From: Pogostemon cablin
Lineage: Eukaryota > Streptophyta > Magnoliopsida > Lamiales > Lamiaceae
Assembly (NCBI GenBank): GCA_023678885.1
Contig: CM042983.1
Location: forward strand, 24,348,279-24,412,278
DNA length: 64,000 nt
Reading direction: 5' to 3'
Shown: positions 47,101-58,304 of the stretch, piece after piece
Layout of the letters: each line of letters begins with the position of its first letter
How positions within the stretch are numbered: position 1 is the stretch's first letter
The notes under the pieces: generated by a model
Database searches by the model: none
Seen by the model: the letters and a program-made list of their open reading frames with translations, nothing else
Told to the model about the DNA's origin: nothing
Translations under genes and position numbers: made by a program

Positions 47101-47295
47101 TTCACATAAAACATAATAAGATGAATCAACCTTGTCCCTTGATGAGTGATATTTTCACCTAGATTTTAGTGTCTTTTTATGTGAGTTTTCGTATATTTTT
47201 ATTTGATGCTAGATATGATAAGGAAGACGTAGGAAAAAGTGGATCTCAATTCGGAGTTGAAACGAGGGAGAACGAGCCAAAACAGTGAAGAAATA

Positions 47296-47540
47296 CAGGA
47301 GCCAGCACCAACACGGGCCGTGTAGCCAACACGGCCCTATAAGAGGTGGCCGTGCGGCGACACCAGTTCATTCAACACGGGCAACTTAAGGCCGTGTCCA
47401 GTCGCACGAGTCGTGTTAGCAGCACAAGCCGTGTCATCAACATGGCCCTGTAAGAAAAGGTCGTGCGGGAACATCAGTTCACACGACATGGCCACCTTAT
47501 GGCCGTGTGGCAGAGCACGACTCGTGCTGTGTGAAATCCT
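47296..47540 (+). repeat. Palindromic-word array of LTR A
   Basis: Words of the type ACACGGCCGTGT, CACGGGCCGTGT, GGCCGTGT and CACGAGTCGTG repeat through about 240 bases, directly upstream of the TATA box at 47580. The small frame 47413-47607 crosses this array and is not a gene. Confidence 0.75.
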
Positions 47541-47578
47541 GGAAAAAAATCAGAATCCTTCTAGAAGCCTCCCAAGGG

Positions 47579-47587
47579 GTATAAATA
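47579..47587 (+). promoter_or_regulatory. TATA box of LTR A
   Basis: GGGGTATAAATACCC, shared with LTR B at 58611. Confidence 0.65.
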
Positions 47588-48353
47588 CCCAATACTTCAA
47601 TATGTGAGAGGAGATCCGAAATTCCACCTTCCCCACACACCTCACACACCATTTCCTCCATTTTTCACCTTCATCTTCATCCATTCACCATCCATTGGAT
47701 CTACAATCATCCTACCATCAAAATCATCATCCAATTGAAGAAAAGAAGCAAGGAAAAGAGGAAGATAACAAGGGAAGGAAGGAACTCACCATTGAAGTGA
47801 CATCAAGGGAGTTTCCATTCATTTCTTGTATTAAACCTCATAGTTTCATCATGTTTTATAAGGATATTAATGTCTATGTTCATTTCCTTCTTAATATGGT
47901 AGGCTAATCTCCCTTGTGAGATTACCAACATGATAGTTGTTGGATAATTTTGGGGATTTGTGTATTTGAATTCATATGTTTATTGGATCTATGATTTTCT
48001 ACCATTGATTATTAATTGCTTGAATTGTATTGATTATTTGTGTTTTTAGTTGTTCTAGATATGTGATTAGATTGAGAAATCAATTATATGCTTAGGATAA
48101 TTAAGTGAATCATTTCATCAAACACTTCATGTGCATTATAGATTATGAAGAGATTGAGAAGTCTTTCATAGTTTAGAACCATTTGGTAGGACATGTGATT
48201 GGTTTGATCGAGAGATTGATTAATTGTGTGAAGGGACTCTCATTTAAGCTTAGTACCTAGTTGGAATTGTTTAAGTGAGAACCAATCCATTGAGCTATTT
48301 GATATTCATATCCTATCCATCTCGAGAGGGAGTTTAGGTGATTTTAGTGTTGG

Positions 48354-49265
48354 CCCTCCTGAGCTCAAGGCATTCACGAGAATAATGACCAAGCTTACTA
48401 CAATTGTAATATGGTATCTTGTTTTTACTCTCCTTATTCTTTTTGTCACGCTTCTTTTCCTTTTTCCATTCATCAGTTTTAGTTGGATTATTTTTAGGTT
48501 TACCACCACCACCATCATATTGTCTTCCCTTCTTTTCCTTCTTCCAATTACATTTCCTTTTGAAGCCCGAAGCTCCCTTAGAAGTAGAACTGGCATAGAA
48601 GGTCCCAAAAGAAGGCTTTGAGACTCCAAGCCTTTCATCTTCTAACTCAACATGATGTGCAGTAACTCAACATGATGAGCAGCATAATTGAAAATTTTGA
48701 TGCTTTCATTATGAGTCAAGTTGACTTTGAGATGTTACTGACGATCAGGTAAAGAGCGGATTAGGGCTTGGATTTATTTGTTCATCAAAGAGTATATGAC
48801 CAGCAGTCTTAAGTTCGATAATCATATTAGACATCTCCCTGAGATGTTGCCTAATGTTATGATCAGGTTTCTTTTGTAGGTGTCAAACTTAATAGTCAAC
48901 TGCCTAAGCCTTGTAACCGATATACCACCATACTTCTCACGCAGATACACCCAGATATCATGCACGGTGGGATGTTACTCACATTCATGGATCATTGCAT
49001 CGATTGCTGAGCTTACAATAATACCTTGTGCAATGGAATTTTCCTTTTCCATGCCTGGTACACTTCTTGATCAAGTCCTCCTTGGTTTTCGAAACCCATG
49101 CCTGGATCAGCCATCACTTGGTTTATAGCATCCAATGCATCTTGTTCATACAATACCTACCAAATTTTATGACGTCTTGTGTCATAATTGTCACCATTGA
49201 GTTTCTTACCTTTGTTCAACTCAGCGACAATAGATTTCGATGCTCACTTCTTTGATAGAGATTAA
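48354..49265 (-). pseudogene. Copia gag with damaged zinc knuckle
   Basis: On the minus strand from about 49250: LNKGKKLNGDNYDTRRHKIW, DPGMGFENQGGLDQEVYQAW, YLREKYGGISVTRLRQLTIK, MIIELKTAGHI, in several frames (UBN2-type Copia gag). Near 48400 the knuckle reads YYNCSKLGHYSREC, so the first Cys of the CX2CX4HX4C motif is Tyr, a single G-to-A type change. LTR A begins directly after it. Same element as 42727-47100. Confidence 0.75.
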
Positions 49266-49610
49266 AGTGATTCAGTATGTTAATAATGTTTTATGTAAAT
49301 TTTACGTTAAGCCAAACAGAGATATCTCAATAAATAACACAAGACTTGATCTCGAAAAATAGCTCGGAGACTACTAATCATCAATCTCATCGAGTGTCAT
49401 AATAATAGATTCCTATTTCAAAACGTAAAACCCTTTTAAGGTTAAAGTAATTAACAATAACTTTGAACTGCCACTAATAAATTGAACTTTAAACAACCAT
49501 CCACAATAGCAAAAACACCAAGTCTGACAAGTCATGAACATAAAATTTTAATGAACTCCCTGAGTTTTCAATTAGAAATACAATGGAAATGAATTAAGGA
49601 AATCAATGGA
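49266..49610. other. AT-rich, nothing recognised
   Basis: No Copia LTR or primer site is visible here, although the 5' end of the Copia element would be expected. Confidence 0.4.
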
Positions 49611-50141
49611 TTAATCTCCTAATTTATCATTACTAGATTTCCATCGATGCTCATAATCAAATTTCTTAGTCCCCACACTATAGATAGCTTGCCCTAGAGG
49701 ATCTGTATGAGGATTCTTTATCTGACGCTTCTCTCGACCACTTAGCCTCAAAGAATCAGAACATGGAATCCTTCCCATTCTTAAGCAGACTGATCTTAGT
49801 GCCTGTGTCATATCTCTTGCTACAGAAACATAGACCAAATCTTGCATAATTTGTCGACCATTAGGTTTCACTTCATAAGTCTCCCACTGAACCCAAAAAC
49901 CCTTTTGTACGTAAGGAGGCAAAGTGTTCGCCCAAGTCTCAGGACTGGAAACTTCGAAATACTTATCACGTGGAATCGTATTGCTATAAATTAAAGGCAT
50001 CAATCGGTTGTAGAGTTCAATCAAATCAATTGTGTGCTCCCTTAAGTTGTGTGTAGGCTTCATTATATAATTCAGAAATTCATGGAGGACTTCATCTTTA
50101 GTCCTAATATCTTCCTCTGAAATTGTTCCCCGTCCTGACAT
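49611..50141 (-). CDS. Unrecognised protein, 176 residues (possible last exon)
   Basis: From ATG 50141 (MSGRGTISEEDIRTKDEVLH) to the stop at 49611. The frame is open further upstream to 50165, where TTGCTAG and CTCAG could be 3' splice sites. Features: an acidic/helical N-terminus, a WANTLPPYVQKGFWVQWETY aromatic block, QIMQDLVYVSVARDMTQALR and a basic SGREKRQIKNPH stretch. Composition is normal for a folded soluble protein and unlike the retroelement frames around it. I cannot place it in a family. It lies between the decayed Copia gag and the E2 LTR on the same strand as both. Possible upstream exon pieces lie at 50545-50460 (VRGDVFRRLDDVFHRV) and about 50330-50220. It could be a host gene exon, an accessory ORF of a retroelement, or an endogenised foreign gene. 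Confidence 0.4.
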   Translation of the reverse strand: MSGRGTISEEDIRTKDEVLHEFLNYIMKPTHNLREHTIDLIELYNRLMPLIYSNTIPRDKYFEVSSPETWANTLPPYVQKGFWVQWETYEVKPNGRQIMQDLVYVSVARDMTQALRSVCLRMGRIPCSDSLRLSGREKRQIKNPHTDPLGQAIYSVGTKKFDYEHRWKSSNDKLGD

Positions 50142-50531
50142 GCTTCTGAGAAAACTAGCAACCAAAAATAAACATACCAGTGTTAGTCAAACTATATCAC
50201 ATGAATTTTCTCTCCATTTAATGTATATGGAAACAACTTTCCAAGATGCAATAGGCATATTCACAAGTGAATAAATCCAACTCACTTTGGCTCCCACTTT
50301 CATAGGCTACAAGAGTTTGAACAATTCTAATATCACTCAACATCATGAATTTAGAATTAAATGACATATAAAGGTGCACATTCTTCAAAAATTGCAACCA
50401 AATAACCACCGCATAGGTTTGTATTCAAGAAATATGTCACAAAATAAAGTAAAAGCACATATACGTCACCATTGGACTCCACGCGTTGAAACACGATGGA
50501 AAACGTCATCCAGTCGCCGAAAAACATCTCC

Positions 50532-50559
50532 ACGCACCTCGGCAACAGCACTAAGAACT
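50532..50559 (-). other. Primer-site-like remnant next to the E2 LTR
   Basis: On the minus strand AAGTTCTTAGTGCTGTTGCC follows the LTR end, against AAGTTCTTGGCGCCATTGCC after the true 5' LTR at 56530. A 3' LTR should not be followed by a primer site. Confidence 0.4.
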
Positions 50560-51712
50560 TGATGCGCGTTTTCTTTGCACGCAAAATTAATCCCCAAGTA
50601 TTAAAGATATCAGTTGCAGCTAAGCAAGCGACCAAGTGAATATCGAACCCAAAGGACGGCATATTATTAATTTAATTATTTACTAAATTAATTAAGACAA
50701 GTGTGGCAATATAGTTTGAGGATTGAATGATTAACTAATAAACAATTAATTAAAATAACAAATTAAATAAAATATCACTCGAAGAATACAAAAGTGGATC
50801 AAGTAGGAGAATAGGTAGCACTAGGATAATCCAGTTTTACTCATTAATTTATCTTCCATGTGACGGTGTCCGACTCTGCCTTGTGGAATATGGACGCATC
50901 ACTAAACCATGCATATCTACTCTATAGATACAAGTAAACATGTGTGTAACACGTGTGAATAACCTCAGAGCAAGAGATATAATTCCACCCCCCTTTCTAG
51001 GTACTATCAGTATCAATTATTTCCCTGGCCAATTGGTACTCTAACCCGATATGATCTCCCTTTATAGGTACTATAAAATTATCCTCTTTATCCTACTTAA
51101 TAACCCGAATTCAATTCAATTGATAAGTATTCATATATGATAGTTCTAATGAAGCTTCGGAGTCCCCTCACTTAAAATCATAACATGGAATCCTGTTCAG
51201 CGGTGAACGCACTCAATCTACAACCAAGATATATATTCAGACTCTATACACCAATTGAAGATGCACAAAACGACCGTGAATATGGATTAAAAAAGCAAAA
51301 TCATATATAAAATAAATCCACAAGTAGTGTTGTACGGAGTTTACACATGATAGTTCATCTAATTCGTAAAAACCTTCACAACCCTAGTTCTACCAAAAAG
51401 GCTCTAGCCCATGATGTTACGAAACAATCATGGGTGTTGGATAGATCTTACCCGGATGTCTGGAAAATTACAACATAAATTAGGAAATGAATAAAACCTT
51501 AGATGTGGTGTCGTTGTGTCCTCCGTCTTGAATCCTCCTCTTGGTTCTCCTCTTGATTCCACAAACAAATCTTCAAAGTGATGGATAAATGGAGAAAAGG
51601 ATGTGGATGATGGTTGGGGGGTGATCCCCCCCTTGTGGGGTGTATTATTATTGTGGCCTCTCTTATGGCTCTCTTGTTGTTTTCTCCTCTCCTAATGGTG
51701 TGATCTACACCC

Positions 51713-51723
51713 CCTTTTATACT
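51713..51723 (-). promoter_or_regulatory. Probable TATA box of the E2 LTR
   Basis: AAGTATAAAAGGGG on the minus strand, about 95 bases downstream of the array. The same motif is at 58031-58040 in the other LTR. Confidence 0.55.
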
Positions 51724-51816
51724 TGTAAGCTCTCCTTATAGGCCTTGGAATGGGCTTTTTGAGTGATCACACGCATTGAGGGTGTAAAAATATGGATATG
51801 GCAAGTTTCTGCACGT

Positions 51817-52046
51817 CAATTAGACCACGAAGCTAGGTCGAATTCACCTCCCCTGGTCGAATTGCAGGTCAAATCACCCTACTGGAAGCTTCAGACACCG
51901 GATTCAAGCTTCAGGTGCTAGATTCGACCAGCACAGCAGGTCGAATTGAGGTGTCGTGGTAGAATTGCTTCTTTTGCCGTCCAATTCGACCAGGATTCGA
52001 CCACATGGTCAGGTCGAATTCAAATATTGTGGTCGAATTGTCTTGT
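51817..52046 (-). repeat. Palindromic-word array in the E2 LTR
   Basis: Words ATTCGACC and GGTCGAATT (E2 version of the E1 word) in forward and reversed order, including ATTCGACCAGGATTCGACC followed by two GGTCGAATT. Confidence 0.8.
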
Positions 52047-54375
52047 GCAGTCTCACCGTTTCGCGTATAACTTCCACATCCGAGCTTCAATTTGAGTGAT
52101 TCTTACACTCACGCGATCCTCTCTTCCTTGGATTTCTATCCGTATAAAGAACACATCCAAGATTTGAATGTGCAACAAGCCACGAAAAGTAGCACAGCAA
52201 TTCTGTTCAGCACAGCTAGAACGACGTCACCATTTCGATCATAACTTCCTCATTTGGAATCCGATTGAGGTGTTCTTTATGCCAAATCAACCCTCATTTC
52301 AGTGGCTTTCCAATCATGTATCACACTAACAGTTTTAATCTCTACAACAATGCAAAAAAATTACGAAAGTTGGATGTGCATTTTCAGCATTCTTGCACAA
52401 ATTGCACATTTTTCTCTAACTTTGCACTTTTCATCATTTTTCCACCTAAAACACAATAAAACACCTCAAGTGCACATTTTTCTCACATATAATAAATATA
52501 AAACACTTGTGCTAATATATAACAAGAATTTCCATCAAAATGGTGTTCAATTGGACACTAAAACACGCTAATTTCTACTCTCAACAATCCCCCAAACTTA
52601 CCCGTTGCTCGTCCCGAGACAACAAAATAAAAATAAAGAGCGAGAGAGAGAAAATTAGTGGGGAAACAAGCACTATAACCAATACCCCATTCAAAATACA
52701 ATTGCCCTCAACTTGGGTCATGCAACTCTCCTTACATGTAATACTCAATTCATAGCATACAAGTTAAGACAATCACCACCAATTCAAATGCTCCATTAAC
52801 ATGTTCTCACGGGAAATATATATCGCTCGCACTCAAGTGTAAAAGATGTACACTTATGGGTTAAGGTATTTACGCTCAGATTCAATTCAAGTGCATGCGT
52901 AACCATAAGCTTGCCAAAAGTCTCAAACTCTCCACCACTAAAAGTTATGACTCGATAATGGGATCAAAAAGGACTTTTCTTTTGGATGTAATGTTGGCTC
53001 TTTGGTTAAGGTAGGAAATATATGGACAAGTGACTCAAAATTTCGGATCAATCAAGCGTGCACTCCATCATGATCTTCCATTCTTCCTATTCACTTTAAT
53101 TAAGCACATCCTCCTCAACTCTTCAACTTTTTTCTTCAAGCATAACATTTTTTCTTTCTTTTTCTTCCCTTTATTTTCTTATTTTTTCCTCTCTTGAGGT
53201 ACCAGTTTCGGGCACTACCTCTAACATCTCGGGGTACCAGTTTTGGGCACTACCCCTAAGTAACTTATTTTCAAGCTCATAATCACTTGTACAGCTCCAA
53301 ATATTTTATTCTTTCCAAACTCCATCAAAATCAACTTCACACACTTTGACAACATTTAATTCTTCACTAAATATAGGAATTTAAGGCTCAAATAGGATAT
53401 CAAAGTGGCTATCTTCGTAAGCTGCCAAAGAAATAAGGCTTTTAGGCTCAACGAGGCTAACTACGGATAAACATTATTCGGTAGAAAATTATTTGGCAAT
53501 CATCTCCCATCATCTAACACACATGTAGTTTCAAGTAAGACAAGAGGCAAGTTCTAGAATACAAACACAAGAATGATACTCACCATAAAAGAAATATCAT
53601 GTGATTATGTACATGATCAACTAGGCTCAAAATCTCACATGGGTTTTAACAAGTAACAGAGCACTTTTCATGGTAAGCAATATCCCACAAGTACACATAG
53701 AACTTCATACCACAATATACTTAAGTACACTTCTTTCATCAATTTCAAAAGCATATGAATTTCAGGCACAATTTAAAAATAAACTCACATGGATCACCAC
53801 CTTAAATTAATCCTTTCACTCCTACAAATTAAAAGCACACATAAAAATTAGAATAAGGAAACGAGGGCACCTGATTTCTCCTTCGAAACGCACGAGCTCC
53901 TCGAGTCAAAGCGTCAATGTAGAACTCGTCTTGCCACCCTAGTTACCTTTTTCTATCATTAAAGCTCAAGCACACGCATCATCACAGGATTCATCAATAA
54001 TAAAATAGGAGAACTAGACGAAAGAATCAACTGACTATCATATCGACTCCACACACTAGACACACCACTGAACACTAGGCAAATTGCAAAAAATCGACAC
54101 ATCAAAACCCATTAAAGTTTCAATATACCACAAAAAATCAACTCCCCTAGCAAACATTACGAAGAAAAGATTATACTCTTGGTGCTTCAATGAGGTAAGA
54201 ACATCACACCCCCCAAACTTAGTAAAAACATAAGTTGAAACTAAGTTTGCAAAATGATGTAATTGTCGATTAGTAAGCACCTTAAATATAAAAATTTCTT
54301 ACTCACACGAAAGAAATAAAGCAATAAAACGGAAGGGCAAGCCCCCAACAGGCGCTCATGTTTAACGTCGAAGAG

Positions 54376-54801
54376 TCAAGATGGTAGAGGACGATCTTCT
54401 CGCATCCTCATCTTCAAATACTTTCTTTCCCTCTTCTTGTCTACACTCAACACCTCACCTTTCTTGGTAGCAAGTATATGATCCTCAAAATTTCTTACCT
54501 CCCATGGCTGTCTAGACACCTCCTTGTCAATCTTCCACTCAAATTCAGAGTCATCTGTCCTATTAAAATCAAGATTAAACAAGTTAGAAACCACATCTAT
54601 GCTTTTTCAAGATTGAGTCTCCATGGGCATCTTCATTGTTTGATCAAGAGAAAAAACCACATCTTCATTATCCATCTGCAGTCTAAGCTTCTCGGCTCTC
54701 AACTTCTTGGCTCTTTCCCACTTCTTCTCCATTGTAAGCTCAGTATTCTGCTTATGTAATGGTACTGGAGTAACATCAACATCATGTGGAGCATTCAGCA
54801 C
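54376..54801 (-). pseudogene. E2 gag C-terminal part
   Basis: LHKQNTELTMEKKWERAKKL matches the segment after the array in E1 (KKWERAKHLRAEK). It is followed by VVFSLDQTMKMPME, which resembles the end of the protease region in element C (EEVVFSLHEAMQYPMN), so the protease core between them has been deleted. A stop at 54607 separates the two track frames. Confidence 0.65.
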
Positions 54802-54819
54802 GGAAAACAGTGCAGAACG

Positions 54820-55310
54820 GTTGGGTTCGACCTGGATTCAACCAGGGTTGTTGGTCGAATTGGGTATGTAGTAGTCGAATTGTGCACCTGGAAGTCCATT
54901 CTTACCCTGTACGCTTGATTCGACCAGGATTCGACCTGATGGTTTGGTCAAATTGAAGTCCCCCTGGTCAAATTAGCTCTCTATATGATTTTTGCCATCC
55001 GATTCGACCTCAATTCGACCTGATGATTAGGTCTCATCAGGTTGAATTGAATGGCTGATGGTCGAATTGGCTCTCTGATGAAACAGAGTGCTCCGGAGGG
55101 TGTAATTAGACCTAGATTTGACCAGATGGTTTGGTCGAATTGAATTCCCCCAAGTCGAATTGAATTCCCCCAAGTCGAATTGAATTCCCCCAAGTCGAAT
55201 TGATGCCATGTTGCTTCTAAACCACGTCCAGTAGACTCATTCGACCTCCCCTGCTGAATTCGACCTGTGGTGTTGGTCGAATTGGGGTCAAATTGAGCTC
55301 CCGACGCATA
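54820..55310 (-). repeat. Palindromic-word array inside E2 gag
   Basis: Same layout as in E1 but with the E2 word ATTCGACC/GGTCGAATT and the shared spacer AAACAGAGTGCTCCGG. On the minus strand the peptide pattern is QFD, NST, GRI in place of RFD, GST, GRT. At about 55135-55202 there are consecutive exact repeats of GAATTGAATTCCCCCAAGTC, a local expansion. Confidence 0.78.
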
Positions 55311-56366
55311 CTATGTTCCAGAACTTAACGTGATGGCTTTATCTTCTAATTTTTGTGTCAATTGATTCACGTTCGCGGTCATCTGTCCCATACTCAAAGT
55401 AAGGTCCTTCGACTGCTTAGATAAATCCACATGACCAACATTCATGGTATCCTCAAGACGATCAATCCTTGCATCATTCTCAGCCATGTATCGATTGAAG
55501 GTATCTTCAACACTCTTCACTTCGTGCTGCCGCATACTAGGCCCCCTTAGTGTCAACTCTTTAATCTACTTTTGCTGGTACTCTAGTTTCTTGTTGATGT
55601 TTGCTAGACTAGAGACGATCTCATCCTCCCTATTCGGCTTTACCACTTGATGTTCAACCTGCGCTACCTTGCCAAGCATATATGATCCTCTATCTCTCTC
55701 TACATGCCAGTCACGTGAATTCATAGAGATGTCTTTAAACAACTTTTCTGCTTCAAGTGATATCTTAGATAACAACGCTCCATCTGATGATGCATCAATA
55801 AGAATACGCGACTCACAATTCAATCCATAGTAGAAGATGCTTATGTACTCAGCCTTAGACATTCCATGCTGTGGACTCCTCCTGAGCATGTCTTTAAACC
55901 TGTCCCACGCCTCATCAAATTTCTCACCCTGATTCATAACAAATTGGGTGATTTCTTGCCTCATTCTTAAGATCCTTGAGAGTGGCATGTATCTCTCCAA
56001 AAACTTCTGCTGCAGTTGGTCCCATGTAGTGCAATCTGTAGCATCAAGAGTCTCATACCAAGCTTCCGCCTTATCAATCAAAGAGAACTTGAATAGAGTG
56101 ATCCGTCTAGCATTGTCATTAGCTCCATCACCTTTCTGAGTGTTTGCATAATCAAGAAATTTTTGGAGGTGCTGATATGGATCTTCAAAACAACCTCCAG
56201 AAAAGGGATTATTTTCTTCCATGTTAATAAGAGCGGGATGTATCTCAAAATCATCATCTTCCCCCCTTGCTCCTATAAACCCCATGTTACCAATCCCATA
56301 GTTCGTGAAAATTTCACGTATGGAAACATTATCCGGATTCTGCCTTGCTCCAGCCATGTTTAGCAC
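55311..56366 (-). pseudogene. E2 gag core
   Basis: From 56366 (MLNMAGARQNPDNVSIREIF): IHPALINMEENNPFSGGCFE, TTWDQLQQKFLERYMPLSRI, EAWDRFKDMLRRSPQHGMSK, FYYGLNCESRILIDASSDGA and EAEKLFKDISMNSRDW, closely parallel to E1. TAG at 55566-55568 (probably from CAG) interrupts it, and the same frame continues IKELTLRGPSMRQHE to AITLSSGT, where another TAG stands at the start of the array. The RGG/QGNY-type basic segment of E1 is missing between them. Confidence 0.85.
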
Positions 56367-56504
56367 TGCGTGTTATTTCTTCCTTTCCTTCCTTTCCTTT
56401 TCCTAGTGCACAAGTACCTCAGAAAAATTCAAAGTTAGATAGAAATAAATAATCACAAATAAAAGTCTTAATCAACTAGAAATAATAAACTAATAATAAC
56501 AGCC

Positions 56505-56522
56505 GTCCCCGGCAATGGCGCC
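56505..56522 (-). other. Primer-binding site of E2
   Basis: TGGCGCCATTGCCGGGGACG on the minus strand, identical in form to E1. Confidence 0.8.
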
Positions 56523-56529
56523 AAGAACT

Positions 56530-58103
56530 TGATGCGCATTTTCTTTGCACACAAAATTAATCCCCAAGTATTAAGGATATCAGTTGCAGCTAAGCAAGCG
56601 ACCAAGTGAATATCGAACCCAAAGGACGGCGTATTATTAATTTAATTATTTACTAAATTAATTAAGACAAGTGTGGCAATATAGTTTGAGGATTGAATGA
56701 TTAACTAATAAATAATTAATTAAAATAACAAATTAAATAAAATATCATTCGAAGAATACGAAAGTGGATCAAGTAGGAGAATAGGTAACCCTAGGATAAT
56801 CCAGTTTCACTCATTAATTTATCTTCCGTGTGACGGTGTCCGACTTTGCCTTGTGGAATATGGACGCATCACTAAACCATGCATATCTACTCTATAGACA
56901 CAAGTAAATATGCGTGTAACACGTGTAAATAACCTCAGAGCAAGAGATATAATTCCACCCCCCTTTCTAGGTACTATCAGTATCAATTATTTCTCTGGCC
57001 AATTGGTACTCTAAGCCGATATGATCTCCCTTTATAGGTACTATAAAATTATCCTCTTTATCCTACTTAATAACCCGAATTCAATTCAATTGATAAGTAT
57101 TCATATATGATAGTTCTAGTGAAGCTTCGGAGTCCCCTCACTTTGAATCATAACATGGAATTCGGGAAAATTTCACATTTGATCCCATAAGAATTCCTTC
57201 AATTCAATTATAGTCTCATAGGAATATACTGGTCCCATAGCTAGCGTTTTGGTCCCATAAGAATATTATAATCAAAAATTTTCATCTCAAATTAACTTAT
57301 ATTATTATAAACTACCAGACTTATATTATTTTCTGTGTTTCAAAATAGACATAGTCCATTTTAGTCTTATTAATGGTTCAGAATATTTCGTCAACTATTA
57401 ACAATTTAGATGAAAAATTCCTATGGGACTAAATCTGCCAGTTTTGAGACCTTTTTGGCATTGAGCAATTCTTACGGGACTAAATATGAAATTATCCCCA
57501 TGGAATTTTGTTCAGCGGTGAACGCACTCAATCTACAACCAAGATATATATTCAGACTCTATATACCAATTGAAGATGCACAAAACGACCGTGAATATGG
57601 ATTAAGAAAGCACAATCATATATAAAATAAATCCACAAGTAGTGTTGTACGGAGTTTGCACACGATAGTTCAATTAATTCGTAAAAACCTTCACAACCCT
57701 AGTTCTACCAAAAAGACTCAGCCCATGATGTTACGAAGAACAATCATGGGTGTTGGATAGATTTTACCCGGATGTCTGGAAAATTACAAGATAAATTAGA
57801 AAACGAATAAAATCCTAGATGTTGTGTCGTCGTGTCCTTCTCCATCTTGAATTCTACTCTTGGTTCTCCTCTTGATTCCACAAACGAATCTTCAAAGTAA
57901 TGGATGGATGGAGGAAAGGATGTCGATGATGGTTGGGGGGTGATCCCCTCTTGTGGGGTGTAGTATTGTTGTGGCCTCTCTTATGGCTCTCTTGTTGTTT
58001 TCTCCTCTCCTAATGGTGTGATCTACACCCCTTTTATACTTGTAAGCTCTCCTTATAGGCCTTGGAATGGGCTTTTGAGTGATCTCACGCATTGAGGGTG
58101 TAA
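56530..58103 (-). repeat. 5' LTR of E2, cut by LTR B
   Basis: Begins TGATGCGCATTTTC on the plus strand and follows the 50560 LTR until GGGTGTAA, where LTR B starts at 58104. The rest of this LTR, including its array, must lie beyond the nested elements outside the window. It contains a MITE at 57164. Confidence 0.85.
57164..57499. mobile_element. Mutator-type MITE in the E2 5' LTR
   Basis: 336 bases. Ends GGGAAAATTTCACATTTG and, inward from the other side, GGGGATAATTTCATATTTAG. 9-bp flanks ATGGAATTC (57155-57163) and ATGGAATTT (57500-57508). The sister LTR at about 51185 has the uninterrupted site. Same family as 28671/42527 (shared CCCATAAGAATT, AAATTCCTATGGGACTAAAT words). Confidence 0.88.
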
Positions 58104-58304
58104 TGATGAGTGATATTTTTACCTAGATTTTAGTGTCCTTTTATGTGTGTTTCCGTATATTTTTATCAGTATTTATGTGTTATTTGGTTGTGTTTTATGT
58201 TTTCATGGAAATGTGTGAGAATGAGCTTAAACGTATGTAAAACAGGTAAAAACGGAGCAAAAACGAAGAAGGGAGATGAAATGAAGAAAGAAACAGAGCA
58301 GACC

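Larger units (their letters stand above)
47140..48352 (+). repeat. LTR A: Athila-like LTR fragment inserted in the Copia element
   Basis: It begins TGATGAGTGATATTTTCACC, the same start as LTR B (58104), and shares the TATA block and following leader (CACACACCATTTCCTCCA, ATTAATGTCTATGTT, GGCTAATCTCC) with LTRs B and C. It stops near 48352, before the LTR end seen in C, so it is truncated or has lost its 3' part. CCCT on both sides (47136-47139 and 48354-48357) may be a remnant of a target duplication. It separates the Copia gag knuckle from the protease. Confidence 0.75.
50560..52586 (-). repeat. LTR of element E2 (3' LTR relative to its gag)
   Basis: Plus-strand ends TGATGCGCG and CTCAACA. 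On the minus strand it starts TGTTGAGAGTAGAAATT after the purine tract AAGTTTGGGGGAT and ends CATCA. 2027 bases. It matches 56530-58103 closely (GTATTAAAGATATCAGTTGC, CCAAAGGACGGC) and E1 more distantly. Confidence 0.85.
52587..56529 (-). mobile_element. Interior of Athila-like element E2, gag only
   Basis: From the primer site next to 56530 to the purine tract at 52587-52600. Gag and its C-terminal part occupy 54376-56400. 52600-54370 is non-coding and includes a second tract on the minus strand (AAGTTTGGGGGGTGTGATG near 54215), commonly seen near the 3' end of Athila-type elements. Protease, RT and integrase are missing, so E2 is a deletion derivative or a non-autonomous form. TTTTGGGCACTACC-type words repeat near 53210-53265. 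Confidence 0.75.

Noticed and set aside
47140..48352. LTR A as a complete solo LTR
   Set aside because: It stops short of the end seen in LTR C and has no clean 5-bp duplication, so I call it a fragment.
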